Origin: BHER01 sp051652245
GTDB lineage: Bacteria; Bacillota_I; Bacilli_A; Culicoidibacterales; Culicoidibacteraceae
Direction: 5' to 3'
DNA: 64,000 nucleotides
Assembly: GCA_051652245.1 (NCBI GenBank)
Contig: JBOFTV010000032.1
Coordinates: 4,661 to 68,660 of the forward strand
Position numbers and translations under genes: made by a program
The notes under the pieces: generated by a model
The model's input: the letters and a program-made list of their open reading frames with translations, nothing else
What the model was told of the DNA's origin: nothing
The model's database searches: none
Shown here: piece by piece, positions 18,413 to 27,270 of the stretch
Position numbering within the stretch: the stretch's first letter is position 1
Layout of the letters: each line of letters starts with the position of its first letter

Positions 18413-18757
18413 CTAAAAATTTTCAATTACAGCAACAGAGTTAGCTTTCTGAACAGCCCCCAGAAGCCCATTTTTCAATGCCGTATCGACACTAAAAATA
18501 ATTGGTACATGCGACATATCTTCCGCTGTTGCCACTAGAAATAACAGATAAATTAGGACAACATCCTTCCCCTTTTTTAATGGATAGCCTTGGGGTAGAT
18601 AAACAACGCTTGCTCCTTTTTGATATGAGCCGTACTTAAAATGATGATGGAGCAATAAACAACCTGGGGCGATGCTCATTGCCAGCGGATTTTCCACAAG
18701 CGCCTCCGTTACTTTCTCCAGATAGCTTTCATTGACATAATTAGCCTGTAGTAAATT
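18413..18757 (-). pseudogene. 5'-truncated duplicate of the PRD regulator (EIIA-like end)
   Basis: The sequence encodes the last 114 or so residues of the 698-aa regulator at 26926-29022, from LLQANYVNESYLEK to the terminal IENF, with three amino-acid changes. The open frame continues upstream to 18835 into unrelated sequence, giving a 140-codon frame that has no regulator N-terminus and no convincing start. It is a remnant of the duplication that flanks the island, not a working gene. Confidence 0.85.
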
Positions 18758-18860
18758 GGTCAATGTTCGTAAGTTAAGGAACTCAAGTAACCAAAATTGT
18801 CCCCAATTCCCACCTAAATTGTAAAGTAATTTCAACGACGACCAGTATTTTTAACAAAAA

Positions 18861-18901
18861 ACCAGAGTTTTTACGATTGCTTTAGTCGAAAAAACTCTGG
18901 T
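18861..18901 (-). terminator. Terminator of the peptide/ABC operon
   Basis: A 12-bp stem (ACCAGAGTTTTT with its complement), extended inside by CGA/TCG pairs, is followed on the minus strand by TTTTTT. It lies about 145 bases beyond the last gene of the operon. A second 8-bp inverted repeat (AACCCA core, about 18916-18961) sits between. Confidence 0.75.
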
Positions 18902-19046
18902 CTTTCATTCTTTGTAAATAACCCATGTTTCCCTGAGGCAACTCAAACTTTATGCTGGGTTATGCTTCATTTATAAGCGATTGCTGTTGACTTGTTGTTT
19001 CTCGTAACTTCTACACCTAAGATATACTCAGATGGTGATTCTCCTA

Positions 19047-20456
19047 TTATTCAAGTAAAATATCTTTAATCGGGAAGCGTATAATCAAATAGATCCACAC
19101 ACTACTGCTAAGAAAAATAATCAAGTAAATTCCCACACCAACAAAAACATATTGTTCCCATGCCAATTCGGGTACGAGGTATTGTTCTAATTGACCATAA
19201 TCACCTAATTTACGATAATCATCGTCCGCTAAATTCGATATTTCCATATTTTTGTTCATTTCGGCATTAATAATTGTCATTGTTACTTGGGGGAGAAAAA
19301 ATTGTAGCATCAAAAAAGCTATGATGATTCCAACAGTCGTTACAACAAGCAACTCACTAATAATTTGTCTCAGCAATACTAGCTTTTTAATCCCTAGTGC
19401 TAAATAAATACCAAATTCTCGGTAGCGCTGACGGAATATCAAAATCATCGTCAAACAAAGTAAGACTATCGACACACAGATGGTGACACTCATTAATGTA
19501 GTTGATATTTTTTGAATCGATGCCAATTTTATTTTTATCGATTCACCCACATTATTAGGACTAATAAACTTAAAGCTAGGTGATAGATCGCCACTTGCCT
19601 GCTCAATAAAACTATTTATATTATCCACATTATGAAGTAGATAAGTCACATCGCCAATCACTCCTCGCTCTTCTTGCACTTGCTTGTCCATAACGCTCAA
19701 ACTGTCAATCTGTCTAACAATACTTGTACTTGTATAAATTGTGCTTACCCTACGATCTTCTCTGTCCTTGATATATTCCTCTGAAGCCCCCTTTGGCACC
19801 GATTGTAACTCTGGGTTTTGTTTATGTTTATACATACCAATAACTTCTAATGCTACCGGCGTTCTTTGCAAAATCACTCGATCCGCATTTCCAAGTTTTA
19901 TCCCTTCAGGCGAAGCTTCATACAAAAGATGCTCAAAAGAAATTGCCTCCCCTAATTGTAAATTATTAGTTGTTGCAAGATCTTCAGAAATAATTGCTAC
20001 AGGCTTGGAAGAAATAACTTCCTCAGTTGTCAGCAAACGTCCTTTTGTTAATTCGAGGACATTATCTTCAATTTCCAGCATTTGTGGATAATGGATCCCG
20101 ACAATTGGAAAGTTATGCGCATTTTTATCTAGTTCATCTATCCCTTTTTGCACTGTATTGGAAAAGAGATTTTCATACACTCGATAATCATAAGCTCGGA
20201 CTTCTGGTAGTTGACCAATTTTATCTATTTTATCATAGCCAAAATAGATAATTCCATCAAGCGATCGCTCAAAATCAACCGTCGCTATCACTTTTGCTCC
20301 TAACCGCTGTTGCACAGATTTAACGGCCTTTTGATTTGTCTGAGCAATAAAATAACTAAGAAAAAATAGCTGTGTCAACACAAGAACAATAGCTGCTAAC
20401 ACCAAATAAGACTTGTTTCCTCTTAATGTTAAATAAATTTTTTCAAAGTTGCTCAT
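19047..20456 (-). CDS. FtsX-type ABC permease, 469 aa
   Basis: One N-terminal membrane helix (about 17-38) precedes an extracytoplasmic domain of about 270 residues, followed by three C-terminal helices. LALGIKKLVLLRQI between helices is the FtsX/MacB coupling-loop pattern. This is the MacB/LolC topology used for mechanotransmission or export rather than import. It starts directly after the ATPase stop codon. It is the largest of three FtsX-type subunits in the operon. Confidence 0.85.
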   Translation of the reverse strand: MSNFEKIYLTLRGNKSYLVLAAIVLVLTQLFFLSYFIAQTNQKAVKSVQQRLGAKVIATVDFERSLDGIIYFGYDKIDKIGQLPEVRAYDYRVYENLFSNTVQKGIDELDKNAHNFPIVGIHYPQMLEIEDNVLELTKGRLLTTEEVISSKPVAIISEDLATTNNLQLGEAISFEHLLYEASPEGIKLGNADRVILQRTPVALEVIGMYKHKQNPELQSVPKGASEEYIKDREDRRVSTIYTSTSIVRQIDSLSVMDKQVQEERGVIGDVTYLLHNVDNINSFIEQASGDLSPSFKFISPNNVGESIKIKLASIQKISTTLMSVTICVSIVLLCLTMILIFRQRYREFGIYLALGIKKLVLLRQIISELLVVTTVGIIIAFLMLQFFLPQVTMTIINAEMNKNMEISNLADDDYRKLGDYGQLEQYLVPELAWEQYVFVGVGIYLIIFLSSSVWIYLIIRFPIKDILLE

Positions 20457-21143
20457 CTACACCTCAGTCCTCGTTTCATCTTTAATAATTTTACCATCAG
20501 CTAGATATACTCTTCTTCGACATCTGCAAGCAAGCGATTCATCATGTGTAACGATGATGACGGTCGCACCATTAGCATGAGCGACTTCGAGCATCTCAAT
20601 AACTTTTGCTCCATTGACACTGTCTAGCGACCCTGTTGGCTCATCCGCAAAAATAACTTGCGGCTGGTTGACTAACGCTCGAGCAATGGCAACTTTTTGC
20701 TGTTGCCCGCCAGACAATGCTGTGGGCATTTTATTTTTGTGACCAATAATCTCGAGCCTGCCTAATAGCGCTTGAACGATTTTCTGCCGCTCTTTTCTCA
20801 GCTTTTTTGCAAATTTCAACGGAAATTCAACGTTTTCAAACACACTATAATCATCTAGCAGCGCAAAATTTTGGACGACAAATCCAAATTCTTTATTGCG
20901 TAAATGTGCACACTCTTTTGCCGAATATCCTGCAATATTTTTCCCATCATATTTATAATCACCCTTTGAGAGCATATCAAGTCCACCTAGAATGTTAAGC
21001 AGGCTTGTTTTCCCTGAGCCAGAAGGACCAGTAATTGCTAGCATCTCACCCTTTTCAATCGTTAAATTAATTTGTTTCAAAATGTCTATCGTTAAATATT
21101 TTGTCGTAATCACTTTACTACCATTTATAATTTCAATCATCAT
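20457..21143 (-). CDS. ABC transporter ATP-binding protein (MacB/LolD type)
   Basis: A 228-aa cytoplasmic ATPase. Walker A is GPSGSGKTS (39-47), the signature is ALSGGQQQKVAIARAL, and Walker B is VIFADEPTGSLD, whose Pro-Thr-Gly-Ser-Leu-Asp ending is typical of the MacB/LolD/FtsE group. AAGGAG precedes two adjacent ATG codons, and the second (21140) has the better spacing. It is the only ATPase for three permease-like neighbours. Confidence 0.93.
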   Translation of the reverse strand: MMIEIINGSKVITTKYLTIDILKQINLTIEKGEMLAITGPSGSGKTSLLNILGGLDMLSKGDYKYDGKNIAGYSAKECAHLRNKEFGFVVQNFALLDDYSVFENVEFPLKFAKKLRKERQKIVQALLGRLEIIGHKNKMPTALSGGQQQKVAIARALVNQPQVIFADEPTGSLDSVNGAKVIEMLEVAHANGATVIIVTHDESLACRCRRRVYLADGKIIKDETRTEV

Positions 21144-21158
21144 TTTCGCTCCTTTTCA

Positions 21159-22331
21159 CTAGCCATTTCGCATCATGACCACTTTTCGCATTTGCCAAAT
21201 CACTGGTAAAACACCTAATAATACAGCACCACCCACACTTATCACTGTCACAATAAAATGATCATTCTGCCCATAATATAACATCACCATTTGCCAACTA
21301 ACACTAGCTAGAAAAACTAACAAAACAAAATAAAAAGAAAAATACTGATAAATAAATTGCGGTGTCGCACCGACTAACTGGAATGCTTTATGCTGCTTTT
21401 TCTGATTTTGGTATAATTGCAAAGCTAAAATGTAATACGTCAATACAGTAATGACTATATACATCGCTATTGCACCAATCCCCCTTACTTGCTGTTGCAC
21501 TAATAATGTTCTTTCCCTTTTTTTATAGGAAAATTCATCTTGAATTGTGTATCTTTTATCACCTAATTGATAAACTTCATGCTGCAACTGTTGATACATT
21601 GCATCACTTGTTTTAATTATATAAGATGGTGCATTAAAAAGTGTGTGTGTCGTTGGAAGCATACCAATAATAAAATAATTATTAAAATTATCAGTCGAAT
21701 GACTCAGAAAATTTGTTAAAATCGGTTGCAAAGTTCTTTCCTCTAAAAAGCCTTTGACTTGAACTTTCATCATGCCAAGTCCGCCTCCTGTTCGCATATC
21801 TACTTCAAACACATCACCAATTTTATGTACCGATGCATAGGCAGTTCCTAAAATTACCGGTGCAATCGGAGCGTTAAAGTCATCAGCCGTAAAATTACCA
21901 CCTCCACTAAACTTCACATCTCCCTTCAAGGGCTGACTACTAATTAATATTTCTGTTTCCTTACTCGCACTGGTGGACTGATAATCAGGATTTTGCGTCG
22001 GGATTTCCGGGAAATCGTCTGGTGTCATCCGTCCCCCCGTAATATATACTTTATTAACGATGATCTGTTGGCTTGAAAGTAACTGTTCGAGTACAGCTAC
22101 TGATCTTTTTGCTCCTGAATCTAGCTCCTCCCTTGAAGTCATCGCCGAAACAACAATGACCGTTTCATCCTCAGTTTGGAGAGAATTGAGCAATGCCACG
22201 TGCGTGTTAATCGTCCAAAGCTCTGTATAACTCTGATTAACTTGCAAACACATAACGGTTAATTGGATAATTAACAGCAATGTCAATAATGGCTTTTTCA
22301 ACAAGACCAATAGACTTTGTACTAAAACCAT
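21159..22331 (-). CDS. FtsX-type permease subunit, 390 aa
   Basis: An N-terminal helix (about 8-26) is followed by an extracytoplasmic domain of about 250 residues and three C-terminal helices. The sequence QLVGATPQFIYQYF matches the FtsX coupling loop. It lies 15 bases upstream of the ATPase gene. It is half the size of full FtsX/MacB exporters with ten helices, so it probably dimerises with a neighbouring permease. Confidence 0.75.
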   Translation of the reverse strand: MVLVQSLLVLLKKPLLTLLLIIQLTVMCLQVNQSYTELWTINTHVALLNSLQTEDETVIVVSAMTSREELDSGAKRSVAVLEQLLSSQQIIVNKVYITGGRMTPDDFPEIPTQNPDYQSTSASKETEILISSQPLKGDVKFSGGGNFTADDFNAPIAPVILGTAYASVHKIGDVFEVDMRTGGGLGMMKVQVKGFLEERTLQPILTNFLSHSTDNFNNYFIIGMLPTTHTLFNAPSYIIKTSDAMYQQLQHEVYQLGDKRYTIQDEFSYKKRERTLLVQQQVRGIGAIAMYIVITVLTYYILALQLYQNQKKQHKAFQLVGATPQFIYQYFSFYFVLLVFLASVSWQMVMLYYGQNDHFIVTVISVGGAVLLGVLPVIWQMRKVVMMRNG

Positions 22332-22345
22332 AAATTTTGCCCCCT

Positions 22346-23419
22346 TTATTTTTTTGCTTGCAAAAATTGAGCTGGTTGATGCTTATAAACTCCTCGAGTC
22401 GTTAGCAACGCATACAGGCTCACAAAAACTAATGTTTGGGCTTGTAGTAAGACAATCGCCGTGACTCGTATTTGTTCAAAAAAAATTAAATCCAGCGAAA
22501 CACTCACTTGCTGCAACATCAGTGGCACCGCAACACTTAAAGTAAAAATAGCCGCACCAATTTTCACAATATGAAGCATTACCCCCCCATTTGTTGCCCC
22601 CATTGCTTTAAAAACAATCCAGCGATAGCCCTGCTGCTCAATTAAAAACAATACCAGCACCAATACCGTAATCAGTACAATAATATAAACAGGGAGCAGT
22701 CGTTTAACCCCTCCACGATAAATTGCCTCACGATGATTTTTACCCTGTTCAGCAGTACCCATAAAGCTAAACCCGGTACTTTGCTCAGCCGGATATTTCA
22801 AATCAAGTATTGACGCAAACAACTCCAGATGATTTTTCTGCTCAGTGTAGACATACAAAATACCAGTATAATTTTGTGGCAATCGACTCAAATAGTCCGT
22901 CGTAATCGACTCACCTGAAAGCACAACAGCTTCATCAAAATATCCGGTGCTAACTCCTTTTTCACCAGCAATAGCAGTGATGGTAAAAGGTGTATTATTA
23001 ATGATAACTTGCTTTTTGTTAACTTCGAGCAAATTATCCCAAACCTTTTTACCCACAATCACCCCCGATTCTAATTGCTGTGGTTGGAGTACACGTCGAA
23101 GGGGTACCGTAAATTTCATATCAGGCTGTTGCCAAATAACATAAATCGGTATAAGTGGGTTCTGTGGTACATTCTGATAATACTCCACAGCAAAAGGCAC
23201 TTGCGGCAACTGCTCTCGATGCTGTACGATTGATTCAAGCAGCACACCCGAGTTACTAACTTGAAAACTTGCAATATTTTGACCATTTGTCACTGATTCC
23301 CCATGCTCCAAATAAAAAGACTGTTCACCCAACTGTGATAGCAACATCATTGTAGTACCATTTAATAAAAAAAGGGCTAACAGCAACGGCATATACTGCC
23401 ATAATCTTCTTCTGCGCAT
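22346..23419 (-). CDS. FtsX-type permease subunit, 357 aa
   Basis: A basic start (MRRRRLW), an N-terminal helix, an extracytoplasmic domain with a MacB-like core (GVIVGKKVWDNLLEVNKKQ) and three C-terminal helices are visible. IVFKAMGATNGGVML is the FtsX coupling-loop motif. It ends 14 bases before the next permease. Together the operon holds three such subunits and one ATPase, an unusual stoichiometry. Confidence 0.75.
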   Translation of the reverse strand: MRRRRLWQYMPLLLALFLLNGTTMMLLSQLGEQSFYLEHGESVTNGQNIASFQVSNSGVLLESIVQHREQLPQVPFAVEYYQNVPQNPLIPIYVIWQQPDMKFTVPLRRVLQPQQLESGVIVGKKVWDNLLEVNKKQVIINNTPFTITAIAGEKGVSTGYFDEAVVLSGESITTDYLSRLPQNYTGILYVYTEQKNHLELFASILDLKYPAEQSTGFSFMGTAEQGKNHREAIYRGGVKRLLPVYIIVLITVLVLVLFLIEQQGYRWIVFKAMGATNGGVMLHIVKIGAAIFTLSVAVPLMLQQVSVSLDLIFFEQIRVTAIVLLQAQTLVFVSLYALLTTRGVYKHQPAQFLQAKK

Positions 23420-23431
23420 CTTTAGCCCCTC

Positions 23432-24145
23432 CTATCCCTCACTAAATGTCTTTTCTCCCGCATCTACACTACTACAAGAAACATTAAGCGAAAAGTCGGC
23501 AACAGCAATTGACTCATTCATCTGCGGATGTTGAAAAAAAATCGCTCGTACATACCTGTGTGCCGATCGCTGCTCTTCTGTTGAACCAGCTGGGTATCTT
23601 TTACCGGGGAATTCATGTTCGGCAATAAGATAAAACTCCTGTGTTTCCCCCGGAGTAACAATAAACGGAGATAAAAAAAATTCATACGAACCATCACGAT
23701 TATTCGACAATTTATTCGTCAAAATTTTTTCTTCTCCATCCACACCCTCATAGTAAAACAGTTCATTTGTCACCGTTTGCGGCTGCTGACTTATGTTTTT
23801 TATCGTATATCGCTGCCATGTAACCCCCTGACAAAAAGAGCCGTCACCTTCTTCTAGATTCTGATAACTAAGCTTCGTGCTTTCATGTGTCGGCGTTATT
23901 TCAAAAATATTACCTAATTTTTGCGGGTGAATGCCTGTGGTCAGTTGTAACGCTGTTTCATCATATAACTCAAACTTCGTTTTTGTTGCTGTGTTGACAT
24001 CGTAATTGACAATTTCATCTTGAATTGAATCATTTGTATTGTTGATTATTTCCTTTTTGTTGGAACTATTGATACCAATGACAATAGCTCCAACAAAAAG
24101 GAGACAGATGCTGAATGATAGACTGGCTATTTTGATTTTACGCAT
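23432..24145 (-). CDS. Membrane-anchored extracytoplasmic protein of the peptide/ABC operon
   Basis: I do not recognise the family. The 237-aa protein has a basic N-terminus, one hydrophobic segment (about 6-25) and a large polar extracytoplasmic part ending Cys-Ser-Ser. There is no lipobox. The exposed domain looks beta-rich (a VTWQRYTIKNISQQPQTV segment resembles Ig-like/DUF4352-type folds). GGAGGAG precedes the ATG. It sits between the secreted peptide and the permeases, so a role as receptor, immunity or assembly factor is inferred. Confidence 0.6.
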   Translation of the reverse strand: MRKIKIASLSFSICLLFVGAIVIGINSSNKKEIINNTNDSIQDEIVNYDVNTATKTKFELYDETALQLTTGIHPQKLGNIFEITPTHESTKLSYQNLEEGDGSFCQGVTWQRYTIKNISQQPQTVTNELFYYEGVDGEEKILTNKLSNNRDGSYEFFLSPFIVTPGETQEFYLIAEHEFPGKRYPAGSTEEQRSAHRYVRAIFFQHPQMNESIAVADFSLNVSCSSVDAGEKTFSEG

Positions 24146-24221
24146 TTTGTCTCCTCCTTGTATTCGAATATTTTAGTTTTGATTTAATTGGTCTCTTATT
24201 TTAGATCGGCTAAGTTAACAA

Positions 24222-24626
24222 CTAAATGTAGGTTGGACTGGTAATATTATCTTGAGTCCAAGGTGCTTGAGGATGACTATGGCTATGGTTAGAGTATGTA
24301 CCTCTCACACCTGAAATCTTAATACTTTTTTGAAATGACGATGCTCCCATAATACAGTGACTAGCAACTGGTGCACCTGAATAATAGCTCCTTGTTCGAT
24401 AATCAAAATAGAGGCATGGTCCATGTGGTGAAGAATCTCCCACAGCCGTCCTTGCGTAAATATCATCTACCCCACTTTTAACAGTCCACCCAATTACTCC
24501 ACTCCATCCATGTCCATCGTAAGAATCTTCTTGCCATGATTTCGCTGCTTGCAGTGGAGCTGCTACAACTAAAACACCCATAAAAACAATAAATACATTA
24601 ACTAATAATTTTTTTAGTTTTTTCAT
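24222..24626 (-). CDS. Secreted cysteine-containing peptide, bacteriocin-like candidate
   Basis: A 134-aa precursor with a clear Sec signal peptide: KKLKK, a hydrophobic core and cleavage after APLQA (residue 27), leaving about 107 residues. The mature part is rich in Gly, Ser, Tyr, Trp and His, has exactly two cysteines (71 and 91) that could form one disulfide, and carries a histidine-rich HSHSHP near the end. No known family is certain. Layout (small secreted protein, then FtsX-type ABC) recalls lactococcin 972-type loci, but the sequence is not a clear match. It has its own strong promoter and operator and is the first gene of the operon. Confidence 0.65.
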   Translation of the reverse strand: MKKLKKLLVNVFIVFMGVLVVAAPLQAAKSWQEDSYDGHGWSGVIGWTVKSGVDDIYARTAVGDSSPHGPCLYFDYRTRSYYSGAPVASHCIMGASSFQKSIKISGVRGTYSNHSHSHPQAPWTQDNITSPTYI

Positions 24627-24647
24627 TAAAATCCTCTCCCTTTTCTA

Positions 24648-24697
24648 TGAATGCGCATTCAAAATTAAATTATATATCATTTTTCATAAAAAGTCAA
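24648..24697 (-). promoter_or_regulatory. Strong promoter and operator of the peptide/ABC operon
   Basis: Minus-strand TTGACT (24692-24697) and TATAAT (24669-24674) are spaced by exactly 17 bases. The 14-bp perfect palindrome TGAATGCGCATTCA (24648-24661) covers the expected start region. This indicates a tightly regulated promoter. No regulator gene lies in the island. Confidence 0.8.
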
Positions 24698-24737
24698 TAT
24701 TTTCACACATTTAAGTTACCCCATAGTAACTAGTCGT

Positions 24738-24958
24738 AACTAGTCAGCAGAAATAGAACCAAGATATCAAGTTCTTGGCTCCAATACGATGTTTTGTGAG
24801 AATGATTTTTTGAACAACTCATAATAATTTTGCTTGTTTTTCTTCGCAGTTTGAATCAGGCTACGAATAATAAAAAAGTTCTCCGTGCCGGATTCACTTC
24901 TAAAACAACCCGAAACTTTCATCTTTGTCTTCGTCATTCGTATAGCTCGCTCTGCCAT
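24738..24958. repeat. IS66-tail repeat, copy 1
   Basis: This stretch matches 26248-26467 in the same orientation, differing by scattered substitutions and one base in a T-run. The two copies flank the IS1182-type transposase remnant. Confidence 0.85.
24767..24958 (-). pseudogene. IS66-family transposase C-terminal remnant, copy 1
   Basis: The 63 codons match the conserved end of IS66 TnpC: AERAIRMTKTKMKVSGCF, RSESGTENFFIIRSLIQTAKK and NKQNYYELFK. Everything upstream of AERAIR is missing and replaced by the end of the IS1182-type element. Not functional. Confidence 0.8.
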
Positions 24959-24988
24959 TAGAGGTTCAAAAAAGCGAAGGTATTTTTA

Positions 24989-26245
24989 TTAGATACTTTC
25001 GCTTTTTTGCTCTTTTAACTTGATAATTCGTTTCATATTTGCGAGGAAGATAGTAGATGTAGCCTGTATGGTCATACCTAAAAGACCACATCCTTGTGCG
25101 GTTGAATAACCATACCTTGTTTTAAGTTCGCCATCTTTATAACAGCCATCTTTAAAGGGACAAGTCTTACACTTTTCAATATCAAAAAAATAACTTTCAA
25201 CCTGTGTGTTCCTACCTTTGCTATCTGACTTGCTCCCAGACATTACTTTTCTGATAGCCATATGTCCAGCCTCACAAACATACATATTCGCGTCCTTATT
25301 ATACGAGAATTTTTCTTTATTCTTACCATTTCCATGTGTGACACTTTTACTTAATTTCGAAGCGAGTTCAAAGTTTTCTGCCTTCGCATAAGCTAAATTG
25401 TCTGCTTCTGACTATGCACCGTCACCAATGACAGCTTCTATTTCAAGTCCCGATGCTTTTGTTTTTTCAACGAGTCGTTGCAATTCTTTTCCATCGTGTT
25501 TTTCACCGCTGGTAATCGTTGCTGCTGTGATGATACGCTCGGGAGTCATTGCTATGTGTGTGTTAAAACCGAAGAAAGATGTATCTGCTGTTTTATGTCC
25601 AACTCTTGCGCCGGGTTCTTTTGAGTATTCTACTTCAATTTCTGTATCTTCAATACCTTCTTCTAGATAATGTAAACGCTCTTTCACTGATTCAATATTC
25701 ATACACAGTACTGATGCTTTGACCTTCTCAATGAGTTCTTTACTATATGTGATTTGGTCCTCTAATAAACCTGTCGCTTCACGTTTTCTCGGCATTTTTT
25801 CCTTCATTGTATCGTCAACTTCATAGACTGCTTTTCGTAAAGCTTTGCCTCGATTTATTAATTCTTCACGTGGAGAAACATGTTGGAACATTGCATTGGT
25901 GTGGGTAGAATCCATAATGAGTCGTGTTTTCATTGGAATAATGTTTTCGTTTTTCGCTAAATCTACCGTTTTTTGTATTAAAACATCTAACAAATTTGTA
26001 TCAGCTAAACGCATACGTCTGAATTTTGATAATGAACTGGGATTAATAAAACTTACATCTTCTGGCGTATATCCGAGAAAGTACTTGAAAAGCATATCTG
26101 TTTTCGTTCTTGCGATGAGGTCACGATCTGACACTTTATATTTTGATTTAAGTAAAATATATTTAAACATCATGATTGGTGATTCGGCAGGCCGCCCCAT
26201 TGTTTTACTATATGCATTCTGTACTTCTTCATAGATAAATACATT
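24989..26245 (-). pseudogene. IS1182-family transposase, N-terminally truncated with an amber codon
   Basis: From NVFIYEEVQNAYSKTMGRPA onward the frame reads as an IS1182-type DDE transposase (SKYKVSDRDLIARTKTDMLF, LIMDSTHTNA, then CKTCPFKDGCYK near the end). An in-frame TAG at 25412-25414 falls after AVIGDGA, where the family has a Tyr. The same frame then continues to 24989 without other stops. The first few dozen residues are replaced by IS66 sequence. The 344-codon open frame from 26446 is therefore a chimera of IS66 tail and IS1182 body. Confidence 0.85.
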
Positions 26246-26566
26246 ACAACTAGTCAGCAGAAATAGAACCAAGACATCAAGTTCTTGGCTCCAATACGAT
26301 GTTTTGTGAGAATGATTTTTGAACACCTCATAATAATTTTGCTTGTTTTTCTTCGCAGTTTGAATCAGGCTACGAATAATAAAAAAGTTCTCCATGCTCA
26401 ATTCACTTCTAAAACAACCCAAAACTTTCATCTCTGTTTTCGTCATTCATATAGCCCAATCTGCCATATTGTTATCAAATGCTACTTCAAAATCAGTCAC
26501 AAACCGCATATGTTCTGCCTGATATTTAAGCAAACGCTCCACTAAAAGTTTCTCCGGATGGAATAT
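26246..26566 (-). pseudogene. IS66-family transposase C-terminal remnant, copy 2
   Basis: On the minus strand the sequence reads EKLLVERLLKYQAEHMRF, then VTDFEVAFDNNMADWAI, a TGA stop, then MTKTEMKVLGCF and RSELSMENFFIIRSL. This is the IS66 TnpC end with an internal stop and, later, a one-base deletion in a T-run relative to copy 1. It covers about 40 more codons than copy 1. It is inactive and fused to the IS1182 remnant. Confidence 0.75.
26248..26467. repeat. IS66-tail repeat, copy 2
   Basis: Direct-repeat partner of 24738-24958. Both begin with AACTAGTCAGCAGAAATAG and end at CTGCCAT. Confidence 0.85.
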
Positions 26567-26602
26567 TGTCTACTTTTCGTGAACGTATATTCGCTTCGTA
26601 AC

Positions 26603-26816
26603 CTATTTCATGCTTTCCCTCTCTTCTTCAAAGAGTTCCTTTGGACTTTTACCCTCGTGTCGTTGGAGTAACCTAGTATTGATAAATGAATCATAGACAT
26701 CAATGGGTTTCGATTTTAGGTCATCAAAGATACGCCACTTAGGAATATAACGTCGTATCTTCAGACCCAGCACACGGTTGAATCGCTGATTAATTCCTTT
26801 ACTATTTTTATTTTCT
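26603..26816 (-). other. Unrecognised coding fragment between mobile-element debris
   Basis: About 70 codons are open on the minus strand and end at 26603. The readable part includes NQRFNRVLGLKIRRYIPKWR and, near the end, LLQRHEGKSPKELFEEE. I cannot assign it. It has no convincing start or ribosome site and lies between IS66 debris and repeat copy B, so it is probably another element fragment. The remaining bases to 26886 show no gene. Confidence 0.35.
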
Positions 26817-26886
26817 TCTAATTACAATTATAGTGTGAGAGAGTGTTCATTGGTCTCATTTTTTGTCCAGTATCACTTTACCATTG

Positions 26887-27270
26887 ACCAAAATACACAT
26901 CATTATTCCACCCTTCCTCCCCCCACTAAAAATTTTCAATTACAGCAACAGAGTTAGCTTTCTGAACAGCCCCCAGAAGCCCATTTTTCAATGCCGTATC
27001 GACACTAAAAATAATTGGTACATGCGACATATCTTCAGCTGTTGCCACTAGAAATAACAGATAAATTAGGACAACACCCTCCCCCTTTTTTAATGGATAG
27101 CCTTTTGGTAGATAAACAACGCTTGCTCCTTTTTGATATGAGCCGTACTTAAAATGATGATGGAGCAATAAACAACCTGGGGCGATGCTCATTGCCAGCG
27201 GATTTTCCACAAACGCCTCCGTTACTTTCTCCAGATAGCTTTCGTTGACATAATTAGCCTGTAGTAAATT
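26887..27270 (-). repeat. Direct repeat copy B (within the intact PRD-regulator gene)
   Basis: Partner of 18332-18757. It includes the 3' end of the regulator gene and a short downstream flank in which the operator and terminator stem of copy A are deleted. The region between the copies is the inserted island. Confidence 0.9.

Larger units (their letters stand above)
18332..18757 (-). repeat. Direct repeat copy A (3' end of PRD-regulator gene)
   Basis: This segment matches 26887-27270 in the same orientation. Over the coding part of about 350 bases I count 7 substitutions (about 98% identity). Copy A keeps a 44-base stretch (operator and terminator stem, about 18357-18399) that is missing from copy B. 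The similarity ends abruptly at 18757. Confidence 0.9.

Noticed and set aside
18413..18835. 140-codon open frame as an independent gene
   Set aside because: Its last 114 codons are a copy of the PRD-regulator C-terminus, and the first part is unrelated flank with no ribosome site. It is a truncated duplicate.
24222..24626. Assignment as lactococcin 972
   Set aside because: The gene layout is similar, but the mature peptide is longer and shares only a loose YSNHSHS-like stretch. Evidence is insufficient for a family name.
24989..25285. 98-codon frame as a separate small gene
   Set aside because: It is in frame with the truncated transposase upstream, separated only by the amber codon and a stretch without other stops.
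25412..26446. 344-codon open frame as an intact transposase
   Set aside because: It begins in IS66 sequence, passes a frameshift and ends at an amber codon inside an IS1182-type body. It is a chimeric pseudogene.
18758..26886. Integrase or relaxase that could mobilise the island
   Set aside because: None of the frames shows tyrosine or serine recombinase motifs. The only mobile genes are decayed transposases.
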